NCBI GenBank assembly: GCA_947034895.1
Contig: OX344763.1
Span: 20,243,001-20,307,000, forward strand
Direction of reading: 5' to 3'
Source: Rhytidiadelphus loreus
Taxonomy: Eukaryota; Streptophyta; Bryopsida; Hypnales; Hylocomiaceae
DNA: 64,000 nt
Position numbers and translations under genes: made by a program. Below are positions 24,301-37,515 of this stretch, one piece after another. Numbering within the stretch: the stretch's first letter is position 1; each line of letters opens with the position of its first letter. Under the pieces are notes generated by a model, which saw nothing but the letters and a program-made list of their open reading frames with translations, did not search any database and was not told the DNA's origin.

Positions 24301-27300
24301 TTAATTCCAAATACTTATGAAAATCAATTATTGAATAAAATTCTTCAATTAATCTTGTAAATATATTAAAAAAAACAAGAAAGTTCACAATATCAATGTT
24401 TTATTTAAGTTGTCATAATAAGTACCAATTTACAAAGAATATATAGATAAAAAAAAATTGGGAATACATAACATATTAACTACAAAAACAAGTTGGTAGT
24501 GGTCATTAAACAATCAATAAACATGTAAAATATCTATAATATGCAATGAAAATAGGTAATGTTATTTTATTATTGAAATATTCACATTCTATGCTTAAAA
24601 TAATTTATTTATTTACTTATTTAGATTCAAAAAATATTTGAAAGATAGATAGACATTCAATATTATTGTAAATACTACAAACTTTTATAGGTTTAAAGAA
24701 GCTCTTAAAAATATTGATGTTGAAAGAAAACTCAAATTAAGAGCAATAAAATTTCAAAAAACAAAACAATGTAAATTTGTTATTAAAAGTTGGCAACATT
24801 TGACACAAGAAAAACAACATAGTAGAGTTTATCAACAAATTGCATTGCAACATTATGCAATTCATCTTTCCAAAAAGGTACAAAAGAAATTAACTTTTAA
24901 GTTTACATAATGTTGTGAGTATTACTATTTGCCTTATAACATTATAAACATAAATAGAAACTTTTTCATTTTATGAATTGTACCATTAGTATATTTTGGA
25001 TTTGAAAATGATACTTGATTAATTAGAGCTTATGATTTTATATAGACAAATGAATACAGACAGTGATGATCATTTGAAATAATAATAATTTTAGAATGAA
25101 CAATTTGAAATTTAACATACTTTTTTAAATGCAGACTTTTAAAATGTGGACAGATACAATTTTAATGAGTAAAACTGAAAGAAAAGCAGTTCGAGAAGTT
25201 AATCAATGTTTGATGAGAGCATCCATGATTTTTTGGCGAGATCATCATTATTATCATTTGCTTAAGTAAGGATGCTACAAATATTCAATATTCAATATTG
25301 AATAACATGTATACTATCAAATCTACAATCTAATATAAAAACTTAAAGTGCATTTAATATAATTGTGAATTTAAAAAATATTTTATAAAATAGGAAGAAA
25401 AAGGCAAGGAAAGCAAAGGTGTATAGAAAACGGAAAGATCTACAGGTATTTTTTTATAAATCAATAAATATTTATTATTTATTAAAAATTTATATGTTCT
25501 TTTTTCACTTGGTTTAAATATGTTTGACTTACAATATTAAAAAATAAGATTAAAAAATATTTGCATTAAAATGATATTAACAAAATATTTGTTAATTACG
25601 TACATTTTTAGGTAGCCAAAAAATGCTTAAGTGAATGGTGGGAACTTATGGCTTGGAAACGGAGAGCTAACCAACTCAATTCTTTATTGGCACAACGACT
25701 ACGCCGAACTCTTTTACAAAATAGCTTACACAATTGGATGTATGCAACTTTTGATGGCCTTTTAGTTGCAAATGCAAAGTTTCAAGATGATTTAATACAA
25801 GCTCAAGTACATTTATTCATTCAATCACTATTCAAGTTTCAATAACTTTTAGACAAATAACTATAAGTTATTTCTAACAACCAACATGCTTTGAAAAAAC
25901 AAAAAATTGTTTACCAAAAGTATTACTATAAAAATTTTAATGTTGTAAAATGAATTATTTTTTACCTTTTCAATTTCTAAAATATTTTCAACAATATGTA
26001 GATGTTTAAAATTTTAATTTGAAATAAATCACTAGACCTTCTAGTAATATTTTATTTTAGAAAATATTATTAAATTTCAGAGCTTGTCTATTATTGTATT
26101 CTTATACAAATAATTGAAGGTGTTTGATTTCAGTCACAATGTAAAGAACAAAAAAATCAAGTTTCAACAGTGGATGTTGAAAACTTACAACTCATTGACC
26201 GCTTACACAATATGTCATCTGAGATAGCTTATTTAAAAACAAGTGTAAATGAAAGGAATCAAGAAATGAATGAACTTCATAGGGCTCTTGAAGATGCTGC
26301 CATGGTAGAAACTTCAATGCGAGATGAAATTGATCATCAACATTCTCGAATAGAAGAGTTACAAAATAATAATATTATTTTGCAGGTTTTATTTTAGTTG
26401 TACATATTTTTACATTTATTACATGATAATAAATTAGATTATTTGCTTTAAACTTAGAAATATAACTATGATACAACTACGAGTTTATTACCATGTGACT
26501 ATATAATTCATCAATTCTAATTGTTAAAAAATAAATAAGAAACACAATTTCAAGTAGATAAAATGTATATTAAAGTTTGAACTTTTAAACATAAACAGAA
26601 GAGGATTCAAACAAAGAATGTAGAAGATACAGCTGATGAAGTTCATCATACATTAGAACTTCAAAATTTGGAACAAAGCTTACAACAATTGCAAATTCAA
26701 CTTGCAGAAAGAACATCTCAATTAGATTCATATGAAAAGGTTTAATAATTGAAGTTTTTATGATTTAATTATTTTTAGTCATTTCATATCATCACTTAGT
26801 ATATAGTATATTTAACACATTTACATTCTAAAATTCAAATAATTATTTGAATCATATGAATTTTTTCTTCAAAATAATCTATGATGATGAATACAACATT
26901 CAAAATTTTAAAATGATAAAGATGATTTCTATTGTTGATGAATGTAGGCACTAAAAAACACTGCTGAAAGATTAGAAGGAGCATCTGATGAATCCCAAGA
27001 AAAGTTAACAAGTGCATTTGAAATTGCTGGATCTTTACGAAAATTGTTAGAAGACCGTGAACATCAATATGCAAGCCTTGAAGGAAGTTCTCGGGTAAAT
27101 ACACTACAATGAACATTTATATTCAAATATAATTTGTTTTATTCATTTAAAGTAACATTCAAGAAGTATTATTAACATTTTATGAATAATGTAAATTATT
27201 TAAATATAATTTTAAATAATAGATCATATTTTTAAGTATATAATTTTTAATCAATTGTAATTATAAAAATTGAAAACAAAACTATTATTCTTGTTTAATA

Positions 27301-29308
27301 TTTCTAGAGGCGAGAATTAGAATTAGGAGAAGTACAAAGGAAATTGGCCTCGGCAAATTGTACATTATGTGAGACTGTAGAAGCTCGTGATTCACGAATT
27401 GAAGAACTTGAGAACATTCTTACACAAAAACAAGCAGAGGTATATTGCTTTTGAAACAAAGAACAATAAATTTATTGAATAAAATGATGTTGAATGCTTC
27501 ATAATCACTCAATGGTTTCATTAGTATTTTTTGGATAGAACGAATTGATGCAAGAATATGTCATATTGAATATACCATACAAATGGATTGAAATAATTGT
27601 AAAATGTAATTAGATGGGTAATACACAAACACAACTTCAAGATTTGGAAGTAGCATTGGATGCAAAAGAAAGTCATGTTCGTAAATTGGAATATGAAATT
27701 CGATTAATGTCTGGTAAATATTTTTATCTTGAAAATGTATGACTCGCAAATTTTATAAAATTTTAATCAAGTGTATTTTGCAATGAAGTTTATAAAATTT
27801 CAGTGTAGAGTTGGATGTAATTTGTATATAAAAATTTACATATTTACTGAAATATTTTATAGAACCTCATGTGGTGAAAGCTTCTAAGTTTGTATCGAGT
27901 TTGAGTTCGTATGCACCAACACCGACCCAAACAAAAATAAGCTCTCATTCTCAAGGTCATCCACAACATTTTCATCAACAAAGTTCAATGCAACAACAAA
28001 ATTCAATGTCTGCACCCCATAGCCCAAGTAGAAAGCATACTCCAGCAACTTTACGATCTCATGGGCGTCCATCACAAAATAGCGTAGTAATGGGATCACC
28101 AAGATTGCAATCAATACAAGTGCAAGAATCTTTACGTGATACATATGCTCAAACCAAACAAGCTCTACAAAGCTCTAGTGGAGGTCCTAATGACATTGAT
28201 GGAATTAAATTTAGGTCTTCAATTTCTGGTGAGTTACAATTTTTATCTTTTTATAGTTAGTACATTACAATATAAAAACACACCATCATTAAAGAATCAT
28301 AAATCATGATTTAATATATATCATATTAGAAAATAAATTAAGATGTTCACAAATATGAATTGGTGAGGTTAATCCAAATGAATGAACAAACCGTATTCAA
28401 ATAGATGAAAGGTAGTAGAAATTAGAGTAGAAGGCTTCCGTTTAATTTCTATTGAATTTATAATGAAAAAATAAAAAATGAATTAGGATAAATTATATAT
28501 CAAAATACTTTAAATACAAATATTTTAAAACATTTTTCAATTTATTTACAAATTATAAAATGAATAATATATTTCACATAGATGATTGCTCATTTTTTTA
28601 ATTCCTTCATGATATTATGCCATCAAGAAACACAATCACCTCGAGATCCATCGGGATCAACAAGTAGAGTACTACATTCATCTATATCGGGAGTGCAAAC
28701 AATGGATCCATGTTTCATGACTATTGAAAATCCATCTACTAGGTGTCCTACTGTGCCTATAGGATGCATACCTACAGGAGGTGACTCCAATGATGAACAA
28801 AATCCACAAGTTGTCTATTTCCAAGGACAAGATAATTCTCAACGAGATTGGGAAACTTCTTTTGCTTTAGTATCAACAACAAGGCCAACATCTATCATTG
28901 GAGGCTCAGAGCAAGAAATGGGCCAGGAAATCAATCCTACTAGTCGAAGTGATGGTTCTATAGTTCGTATTTCTGATGATCAAAGTGCTGTTGATAGTTT
29001 GCACTTTGAAATTCAACAATTGCAAGCAAGAATTATGAGTCGATTGCGAGAACCAGCTACTCCGGGGTCCATAGTTCAAGGATCATCTCAAGTTTGTGCA
29101 TTCCCCTAAATGGAATTTTGATCGTTGTAAATTATAATTATAACATAAAAAAATTATATTTTGAAGACTTGTTATTAGTAATAATTGAAGTACTAAACAC
29201 TTGAATATGAAATGTGTGTAGGAAAGGTTGGTAGATGCTAATAATCAAAGGCCAATAAGTGGTGATCCTACTGCTTCAACTTCAATAGGAACTTCACCAA
29301 GATCTTGA
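18316..29308 (+). CDS. Sfi1-like centrin-binding-repeat / coiled-coil protein
   Basis: Eighteen coding exons join in frame to 1287 residues: 18316-18764, 21433-21549, 21796-21958, 22184-22315, 22511-22735, 22855-23378, 24691-24877, 25135-25265, 25394-25445, 25612-25806, 26134-26385, 26599-26739, 26948-27094, 27308-27439, 27614-27713, 27863-28228, 28628-29091 and 29222-29308, all GT-AG. Residues 1-115 are S/G/N-rich and probably disordered. A coiled coil spans about 117-290. Trp-centred helices follow at W340, 372, 402, 435, 472, 506, 571, 603, 632, 668 and 701, the ~33-residue spacing of Sfi1 centrin-binding repeats. A second coiled coil covers about 726-980, then a Q/S/P-rich tail. Start ATGGCG has good plant context. 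The exon 1 donor GAAAG|GTTGAA is weak; the nearby alternative GAA|GTAAAA breaks the frame. By family analogy I infer a basal-body or microtubule-organising role with centrin, perhaps in motile sperm. I do not recognise a named orthologue. Confidence 0.82.
18765..21432 (+). other. Long first intron of the Sfi1-like gene
   Basis: A 2.67-kb intron, far longer than the gene's other introns (about 120-1310 bp). It is AT-rich, with no internal exon-like segment that would keep the frame. It holds a dispersed repeat near 19150-19320 shared with 15440-15590. An unseen small exon remains possible. Confidence 0.6.
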
Positions 29309-30753
29309 TTGTCTTATAGCCATTTATGTATTTTATTGCTTTTCAATTTTGACCAAAATTTTGGATACAATTTTGAATTATGGTCACTATACTATGTGAA
29401 AGTGATATAACTAATTTCATGTGAAATTAGTTTGCTAATTCACATGATATTTTCAATTTATGAATACCTCAAGAAATGATAGATTGTTACATTTTAAGAT
29501 AATTACCACCAATCCTCAATGTATTTATTTAGAATTGAGGTCTCGAGCTTCATTTGGAAAATACCTACTTCTTTCAAATGCAAATTGCATACTTTTCTAT
29601 CAAATCAAGTTATTTTCAAGATATTGTTGGAAATTCAAAAATGATTTTCAAACAAGTAAATGAAAAATTATTACCATTAATTTATATTCTAGATTAAATT
29701 ATGGTTGCTTTAGGCAATGGTAATGTCCTAATTTGTATACAAGAAATTACAATGAATTGCTTTTTTAGAATTTTATAACATTGTAAACAATGTAGTACAA
29801 AATTGTGTTAAAAGTATGTGCAACAAATTTTATATATGAATACAATGTGTTGTTATTGCATCAAATATTTTAAAGATTATTTACATAATTAAAATATATC
29901 ATATTTTATTTACTAGATTATTTCAATGTAATTTAATAAAAGACATTACCATCATAAAGACAATTTAAAGACATATCAATCAATTCTTATTGAGAGATAT
30001 TTTTAGTTTATAAAATTAATAATTTTTTAAGTGATTCACATCTCAAGGATTCATTTAAGTCTTTCATCGTATGTAGTTTTTTTTTTTGCTTACTATTTTA
30101 CATTTAAAATTCTTGAAGATAGGAGTAAATAATTGTGTATTACTAGAATAACTCTATATTTTGACTCAACTTCTTAGTGACATGAGTGGTTTCCATCAAA
30201 GAATTAATCTATAAATGCCCAAGGCCTTTTATGAACTTCTTAGAATTTGCTCTAAACTAAACTAAAAGTCCAAGTATCAATAAATTTGATAAATTTTTTC
30301 AAAAAATGTAGTTCGAATTCAAACTAGATGTGTTATGGATCACTTTGGAAAAGATTACACTACAATATCATTTATAGATTGAAAGATTATAACGTGTGAT
30401 CAGAAGGGTCTTAAAATTATGAAATTGATTTTTCACATGTTAAATCTAAAATTGAGGTCAACTCATGAAAAAAATATGACATTAAAGGGCATAACATTTA
30501 TAGCCATAATTAAATTACAACTTCTCAAAGTCTACTCTATAAAATTTTAAAATGAATTTCTAATGTGATTTCCTCCAAGATTTAGTGTATTGGAGGCTCA
30601 TTTCCTAGAGCCTCTACCACTAAAAAATCAAGATTTGTAACGGATACCCCTATACAAAACCTTCAATAGGAAAAACTTAAAACAATTTTTTTTCAAAATT
30701 AAATCACTTAAAAGGTATTCAACTTCAAAAAAAATATCAAAAATAGTACTTTG

Positions 30754-30885
30754 ATAAGATTTTATTTAACTTCAAAGTTTAGTTGACACAAAAGTATGGT
30801 GCCTTGGGCATTTAGGATTATCCCTAGATGGCTAAAGCACTATATTTTTGTTTTTAATTTTTTTTGAAGTTAAATAAAATCTTAT
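30754..30885. repeat. Perfect 23-bp inverted repeat, 86-bp spacer
   Basis: The arms ATAAGATTTTATTTAACTTC plus AAA (30754-30776) and the exact complement (30863-30885) enclose 86 bp. Spacing and AT-richness suggest the termini of a tiny decayed element. No target duplication is evident. Confidence 0.8.
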
Positions 30886-31078
30886 TAATTTTACAATTTT
30901 CTTTCTATAGTCAATTTTTAGCAACAAAATCACAATTTGAAAATAAATGTTAATAATTTTTTTTGTAATTTATCTATTCAAAATTTTATGTAATGGTGTT
31001 CATTGTAAATCTTGATTTTCTAACGTTAAAGACTCTTAAAGACAAGTTTCATGTATTATACAATACCCAACAACTAAG

Positions 31079-31300
31079 TTATGGACACTTCTTCCGGAAC
31101 CTTTCATAAACTAGTTTTTTGAATGCTCATTAATCAAATTTCAAAAAAATTATAGACACTTCTTCCAAAACTTTTCATTAATAAATTTTTTAAATGCTCA
31201 CTAATCAATTCTCAAAAATATTATAGACACTATTTCCAAAACCTTTCATATTCAGTTTTGCGAATGCTCACTAATCAATTCTCAAGAATATTATAAGGAG
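31079..31300. repeat. Three-copy 71-bp tandem repeat
   Basis: Units begin at about 31080, 31151 and 31222. Each carries TATRGACACTWYTTCC, CTTTTCAT and AATGCTCAYTAATCAA in the same order. The copies differ at several positions, so the array is old. Confidence 0.85.
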
Positions 31301-31731
31301 TGATTATATATTGTGTTTATTGCCAAATGGAAAAGATTATATTACATTAATCTCAATGTTTTTATGACAAATCAATGATTAGGTGAGAAAAGTCACATTT
31401 AGTTGGTGAAACAATAAATGTGTTGTTTTTGTGATCTTTATCTCAAATATAGATGCACGTGCAAATGTGTGCATTGCAATATGTGTAGCACAATGAAGTT
31501 GAGCTTATAAACTTTGACATTTCTCCAAGGCAAATTAAAGGAGAGAGAAGAGTTCAATTGGGAGGTTGTTTGCATTTCAAGGGTAATTTTCAAAGAAAAG
31601 TAAATTGTGACAAATTAAGAGTATCTTGTAGCCAATTTTGTGTCCACAATAAAGGCTTGCATTGTTGGTATACAAGAAGCTAGATTTTGAGGTGCTCAAA
31701 TTCGACATGAATTGGACCAACAATGCTAGTA

Positions 31732-31977
31732 TGTGAGCCTAGAAATGTGAGAATAGAAATGTGAGCCTATGAGCCTTGAGCCTAGGCACATAGGTACTCT
31801 ACAACTATTGGAGATGTTTACATATTTATAATATAAACATCCTATAACTATGGAAGGTGTATATAACTTAAACACCTATAATATAAACATCCTATAACTA
31901 TGGAAAGTGCCTATAACATAGGAGCCTAAGTTACTATCTCGCTACTATACTCATGGGCTCAAGATCCTAGGCTCACA
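31732..31977. mobile_element. Short TA-flanked inverted-repeat element
   Basis: The ends TGTGAGCCTAG and CTAGGCTCACA are inverted copies with TA on both sides, consistent with a mariner/Stowaway-like MITE. Inside, AATATAAACATCCTATAACT is repeated in tandem (about 31826-31910), and further degenerate GTGAGCCT copies lie near the left end. The family is inferred only from the TA flank. Confidence 0.55.
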
Positions 31978-34900
31978 TAATAACAACCCGTGTGAATTGG
32001 ACATAGGAGGCCAAATTGTTTCTTACCCTATAAAACATTATCAACTTTGGGAGAATGTTGTCCAACTAAAGTCTTTTAATAGAAGTTATAAGCTCAACGT
32101 TTGTGACAAGTGGCAATTGGCACGATTTGTAGTTGCTAATTAGCATGCACCTCTTGCTACTATTCAAGCCAAATGATGCCAAATTTCATGTGCACATTGA
32201 AGAAATATATTCAATTGTATAAATTTATCTTCTATTTAAATTTAAAATCAACCTAGAAGATAATTTAACTAATTCCTTGAAAAATAAATTTTAACCCCTA
32301 AATGACTAAGCATTCAAATTTTGCACTATTAACAATTGGATTTGGATGCCAATTCTACATCCCTATTGGAAATTGAATGAGAAAAAATCAAACAATACTT
32401 TCAACAATAATTCTTTTCCTTGAATTGATTGTAAAATGTGTACAAGGGGGAACTAGAAGCTAGAGTTTGAGAAAAACATAGGACGAAACTCTTTGGAGCA
32501 CTAAAACTAGGGTTTGGTGGAGTTTGGTGTTGTATTTCTTTGATACTATTGTTAGTTGACCATGTAAAGGCGGGCCTATGACCACTGAGTTATAGTCTCA
32601 CTGTCCATTACTTTGTTTGTTACCATTTTCCAAGTAGATATGAATGAAAAAGTTTATATTTATTTATTAGAGATGAAGTCACTTGTCTACTACAAGTTGT
32701 AAAATTTTCAACTTTTTTTAATAAAAATTTGAAATTACTATGAATTTCTTAAGAAAAAAATGAAGAAAACTCATATCAAATACAAAATATACTAAAAAAA
32801 TCTGAAGTTTTCACTATAGATGTACAATACATTGTATGAAATCATGGTATAAACCAAAGTTATTGTATCATTATATAATTAGAAAATCAATAAACCATGG
32901 TTATAGGCCCAAAATTCATTTTGCTACAAAATATTGAAATTTAAGATTTTTTCAAAATTTTCAATTGGAGTAGAAAGTAAAGTGGATTAGCTTCATTTTA
33001 TTAGTTGGACTTAAATTCCAAAAATACCTATTTTATTGCTAAAATTCACATTAAGAGTAAATAGCAAAGAAATGGTCCAAATACACTACAAGGGTGATTT
33101 GTGGATTAAGCATCTTCTTCTTTAAAAAGGACAGTAAGATCATAATGGAGGACTTTGCAGTACTGTTCAATGAAAATGTACTCAAATATCCTCCAATTTA
33201 TAAATTAGATGAAAAAACATTTTTTCCATCTTCTTGTTTTAATTGAAGTCATCCATTAAGTATTTAGTGTTTGTGGCAGCGATATAGGGTTAAACCTTTC
33301 TCTCACGCTACTAGTACAACTAGGGACAATCTTTACAATTAATTCTATTAGGGCACAAAGTCCACTCTTGTTAGACACATTATCAATACACGTTATCAAT
33401 CAAGACTATGGTAGATAAGCCTATTACCATCTTGATTTGAAATCTAAATATTTTGGGGTCAATTCCAAGAGGGGTACATATTTTTCAAAGGAGTGTGCTT
33501 GTTTCACGGATCAAACCCAAGTGGAATTATAATTTTCTGATTAAAATTATAATTTCTATGAATTTATGAAGTGGTTTGCCCTAAAATTATAGTATTGCCT
33601 ATAGAGTGGAGTCATAAATGTCTTATAAACAATCCATAATTGCCTTTCCATGTATCTAATGGCACTTAAGTACTCACTAGTAAAGGATTGGCATGTTATC
33701 CTATTTGGGCATTAATGCACTAATTTGGCAAAAAATGAATGGATATGGGTATTTTGGGGGACAAATTTGGATGATTTCTTAGATGGAATTAGGGACAAAC
33801 ATAGTGGATGGAATTGGGTAGTGAATGGAATTTGGCTAGTCTACCTTACTAGATAGGAACAACTTCCAAGAGCCCAACCATATTTGAAAACCTATCCTTG
33901 AAATTTCAAGCATAATAACTAATTTTAATGGATTTTAGCTCATCGATGCTTTCTATCAATTGTTGTCTGTTTATTTGAGCTTGTAATTTAGTCCCAGCAA
34001 CATTTTTTGCATCTTCCTCAAGTAGATTTTAGTGCAAGTCTTGTAAATTTTTTTTATGCCTTATGTATAGGACAATGCTTGTGGAGGAGGGAATTGTGTA
34101 GATAAATATGTCAACAAGGAGGGCGAAGCTTGATAAAGAGACACATTTTTTTGTGCAATTTTCAAAGACATTATGTGGCATAAACCACCCGCTAGAAAAT
34201 ATGGGAATTATAGATTCTTTGAATGAATAGAAAACTTTTTGGATGAAGGATTTTGTAATGCTCAATTTCACCAATGGACCTTCATAATGTGTTGATTAAG
34301 CAAGATAACTTGCCCTACAAATGAAAAAAGAATTTTCTTACCAAGTTTCCGATATGAGTTTCTATTTTTTGAATGGAAGTCAACTTTACAAAGACAATGG
34401 TGATAATTTTCACCATTTTTATTGAATTTAATTTTGCTCTCAAAATTTCAAGAGACTATTTGTCCAAATGAATCAATATTGGTCAAAACCAACTTCCTTC
34501 AAGTGTATGATCATTTCTCACTTAAAAACCTTCACAATCATAAAGTACACATGATAGTGCTTGTTCTATCAATCTCATTTAATTAGAAATTGTTATTCTC
34601 AAGGGGCACCTCTTGTAAATCTATGTAATGTACACACTTGAGATAATGAACTTATTATTGAGGAGGGTACTATGTGGGGATTAAAAAAAAATGGCTCTTT
34701 AATATAATCAAAAACTCTACTTGACATATTTTGTTAGGACCTATGATTCATATACATTCCTATATTGAAACATTCTATCTTATTTAGAAAAATTAAAATC
34801 TTATTATTTGTAGAATGTGAAAAAGTCAACATGGAATTGAATGGCAACAACATAAGAGCAAGATATGTAATAGTAGAAGTCTCAAGGTGCATTTTAACAA

Positions 34901-35992
34901 AAAATAAAATATAATCACATAATCTTAAAATATGATGGTGATTTGGATCAATGCAAATAGTGAGTACTTATATTTTGTAAATGAAAACAATGAACATGAA
35001 GAAAACTTCTCATGTACAAAAATGGCTTTGCATGCATTTATGAGCAATTTGTAACAATCACAAGACAAATTGCATAGACTCAAAGACTACCGAGTGAACT
35101 TCACCTACAAAACACAAAATTAAATGTCAGTGTTGGAGAAGGAAAACAAATTCAACAAGATGAGCGAGTGCATACACAAGGAAATGCACATGGAAGAGTG
35201 GGCAAAAAAGTATAATATGAAGGCAAAAGGTAATAGTGAGACAAATTGTGTTATTTTTATATGATTGATATTAATTATAAGACCATTCTTGACAAATGCA
35301 TGATGTTTTAGTGTATCTACTTTCCTTTTAAATTTTATTGTATTTGATTATATAATTCCCTATATTTTATCTTATATAGTTTCATGGTAATTGTCTAGTT
35401 CCTATGGGTTGCTGGAGCAAAAAAATTGCTTGACAAATCTTTATGAGGGTTGTTTCTATAAGCTCAAACCACTCTAGTTCTTTGAGAATTGATTAAAGTC
35501 TTGAAGTGATAAAAATCCACTGATTAATAATATTGTAGACTCCTAATGCTTAAACTTTGAAAAGAAAGCTTTTATATGCCTTTAAGCACATGTGTGGTAC
35601 ATCTTTCTAGTAAGATTCATAATTAGACCTTACAATTTGTGCAAATTGGTAATATATTTGAATTTTTTTTTAATATCCATAGAAAAATAATGAACAAAAA
35701 ATCTGGAGGCCAAAAAAATTCTAAATTCTAAATGCTTGTTGGATATTTTATATTCAATATATAGTAGTATAACTTATTTTTATGGGGTTCCATTGACAAA
35801 TTATTTATCTTCCTACAATATTATTGTCTTTCTACATTTCTAAAATTCACCAAATATCTTAAAAGCCCATTTGGAAACAATGGTCTATTATGATGTTAAT
35901 GAAAGCCAAATGCTAAAATATTATATGGATCTCAAATTTAGACCTAGTGTATTAATTTTTTCAAAGGTCTCATATTCCACATTCAATTTAAC

Positions 35993-36406
35993 TCCTATAA
36001 CCCGGAAGCACATTTTGGGCAAAAATTATGAAAAATTGCCACTTTTTAGGGCAGTAAGATAAAAATAAAAATAATTTTTTTTTTCAAAATATAACTGTAC
36101 AAATTTTTACTAGGCTACCATGGGAATGATTAGAAAAAAATTTGGAAACTTTGACAACACGGATTGAAAGATTATAACGTTTGAAGTTAGAAGAAATAGT
36201 TTTTTTTCAAACTTGCCTGACAAGGCCAACAACCTTTAATTCTTCTTAAAGTGAGATTTTTACACTACACATGGTTATTTTTTTGACATTTTCATCTTCT
36301 ATCACACCTTGTGTCAAAATTTGGTGAACATCCAACCAAAATTGACTTCATAGGAAGCTACCTAGATTTTCAATTGTCCATTCAAAGGACAATTGTCTTT
36401 TAGGGA
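35993..36406. mobile_element. Decayed TTAA-type element
   Basis: The right end TCTTTTAGGGA followed by TTAA (36407-36410) resembles the terminus of the element at 6440-7018. The interior GATTGAAAGATTATAACGTT (36163-36182) recurs at about 30378 and in diverged form near 61065 and 63368. The left end near 35990 (TTTAACTCCTATAACC) is a guess. Confidence 0.4.
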
Positions 36407-37515
36407 TTAAATTCAATTATTGGGCATTGTACTAATAATGCTAATTTGCACTAATTCCTAAATTATGCAAATTTGCAAGGCGTACGAAGAATGGTAGCTT
36501 GTAGTATTTTTAGAAGAAGTCAATAAATTGTGGTTCACACTATTCTCATACTACTTCAAACATTGTAATTTTCATCCACGTATTTCACCCACCTTTCATC
36601 CAATTTTCATCTACATTCCATCCAATTTTCATCCATTTAGTATATCTAACACACAATTGCATGCCATCCATTGTCATTTTAAATTTCATTCAAATGTTCA
36701 AACTAATTAGATTCCATCCATAAAATATTATTGAAATTAGTGCAAGGGTGTCTCAAACTATTTAAACTCATGCACTTTGACCCCCCATTTTTTATATGAC
36801 CTCAAAAAATTTGTTTTGAATGGCTCCTACTTTACAAATGGCACTTTGTAGTTGTAAAGTAACAAGTTCTTAGTGAATGGTTTTGGGTCTTTCCCAAAAC
36901 ACTTTAAACATCCACCTATTGAACACTTTGAAGGTTCCTCTTGTAATGGATTTGAAAATTCAAAGAAATACAATTTTTTTTAAATTAATTAATTTTTAAT
37001 AATATTATTGATTTTCATTTGTCTACCAAGAAAAAATAACATGTAATTGTGATTTTGACTCCATCTATACACACTAACTTAAATGAGTAGAGTGGATATT
37101 TCAACCTTAACCCTAAAAAGGACACCATGGATACTATAGTAACTATCGAATGGATGACTTCACATGAGAATGTAGGATGGAAAAAATGTTTTTTTGTCCA
37201 ATATTTTTTTTAGAAGTTGCTTCAATATATTTTCAGTGAATAGTATTACAAATTCCCTCATTATGGTGTTATTGACTTTTCTAAGGATTGAAGAAGACAT
37301 TAGGGGAGATTTCAGCTACTTGGAAGACTGTTTCAGGGATGTTCCCATTATTGGGAACCAATCTTGTACAGTCAAAATATAATAATATTAAAAAAAATTA
37401 AAAAAATTAAAAAAAAATATTTTTTAATTATTATAGAACACAACGTTCTTGCGGTTCCCACAATCCGGGAACTTATAGTCTTTTAAAACGCAAAAATCTC
37501 CCCTAATGTGCTTAA

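Larger units (their letters stand above)
29309..37511. other. Large AT-rich gene-free region
   Basis: Eight kilobases with no supportable coding region or RNA gene. It contains a perfect 23-bp inverted repeat at 30754-30885, a 71-bp tandem repeat at 31079-31300, a TA-flanked element at 31732-31977, a solitary TTAA-CCCCTAAATGAC end at 32291-32310, and a decayed TTAA-type element ending at 36406. The first few hundred bases after 29308 probably include the 3' untranslated region of the Sfi1-like gene. Confidence 0.5.

Noticed and set aside
31732..31977. CRISPR-like or riboswitch-like array
   Set aside because: The repeated words are explained by a short inverted-repeat transposon with TA flanks, and the genomic context is eukaryotic.
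32291..32310. Left end of another TTAA-type element
   Set aside because: CCCCTAAATGAC after TTAA fits the family, but no matching right end could be found nearby, so no element is called.
36528..36710. 60-codon frame rich in HPIFI-like repeats
   Set aside because: Produced by short CATCCAATTTTCATCC-type repeats; no protein family resemblance.
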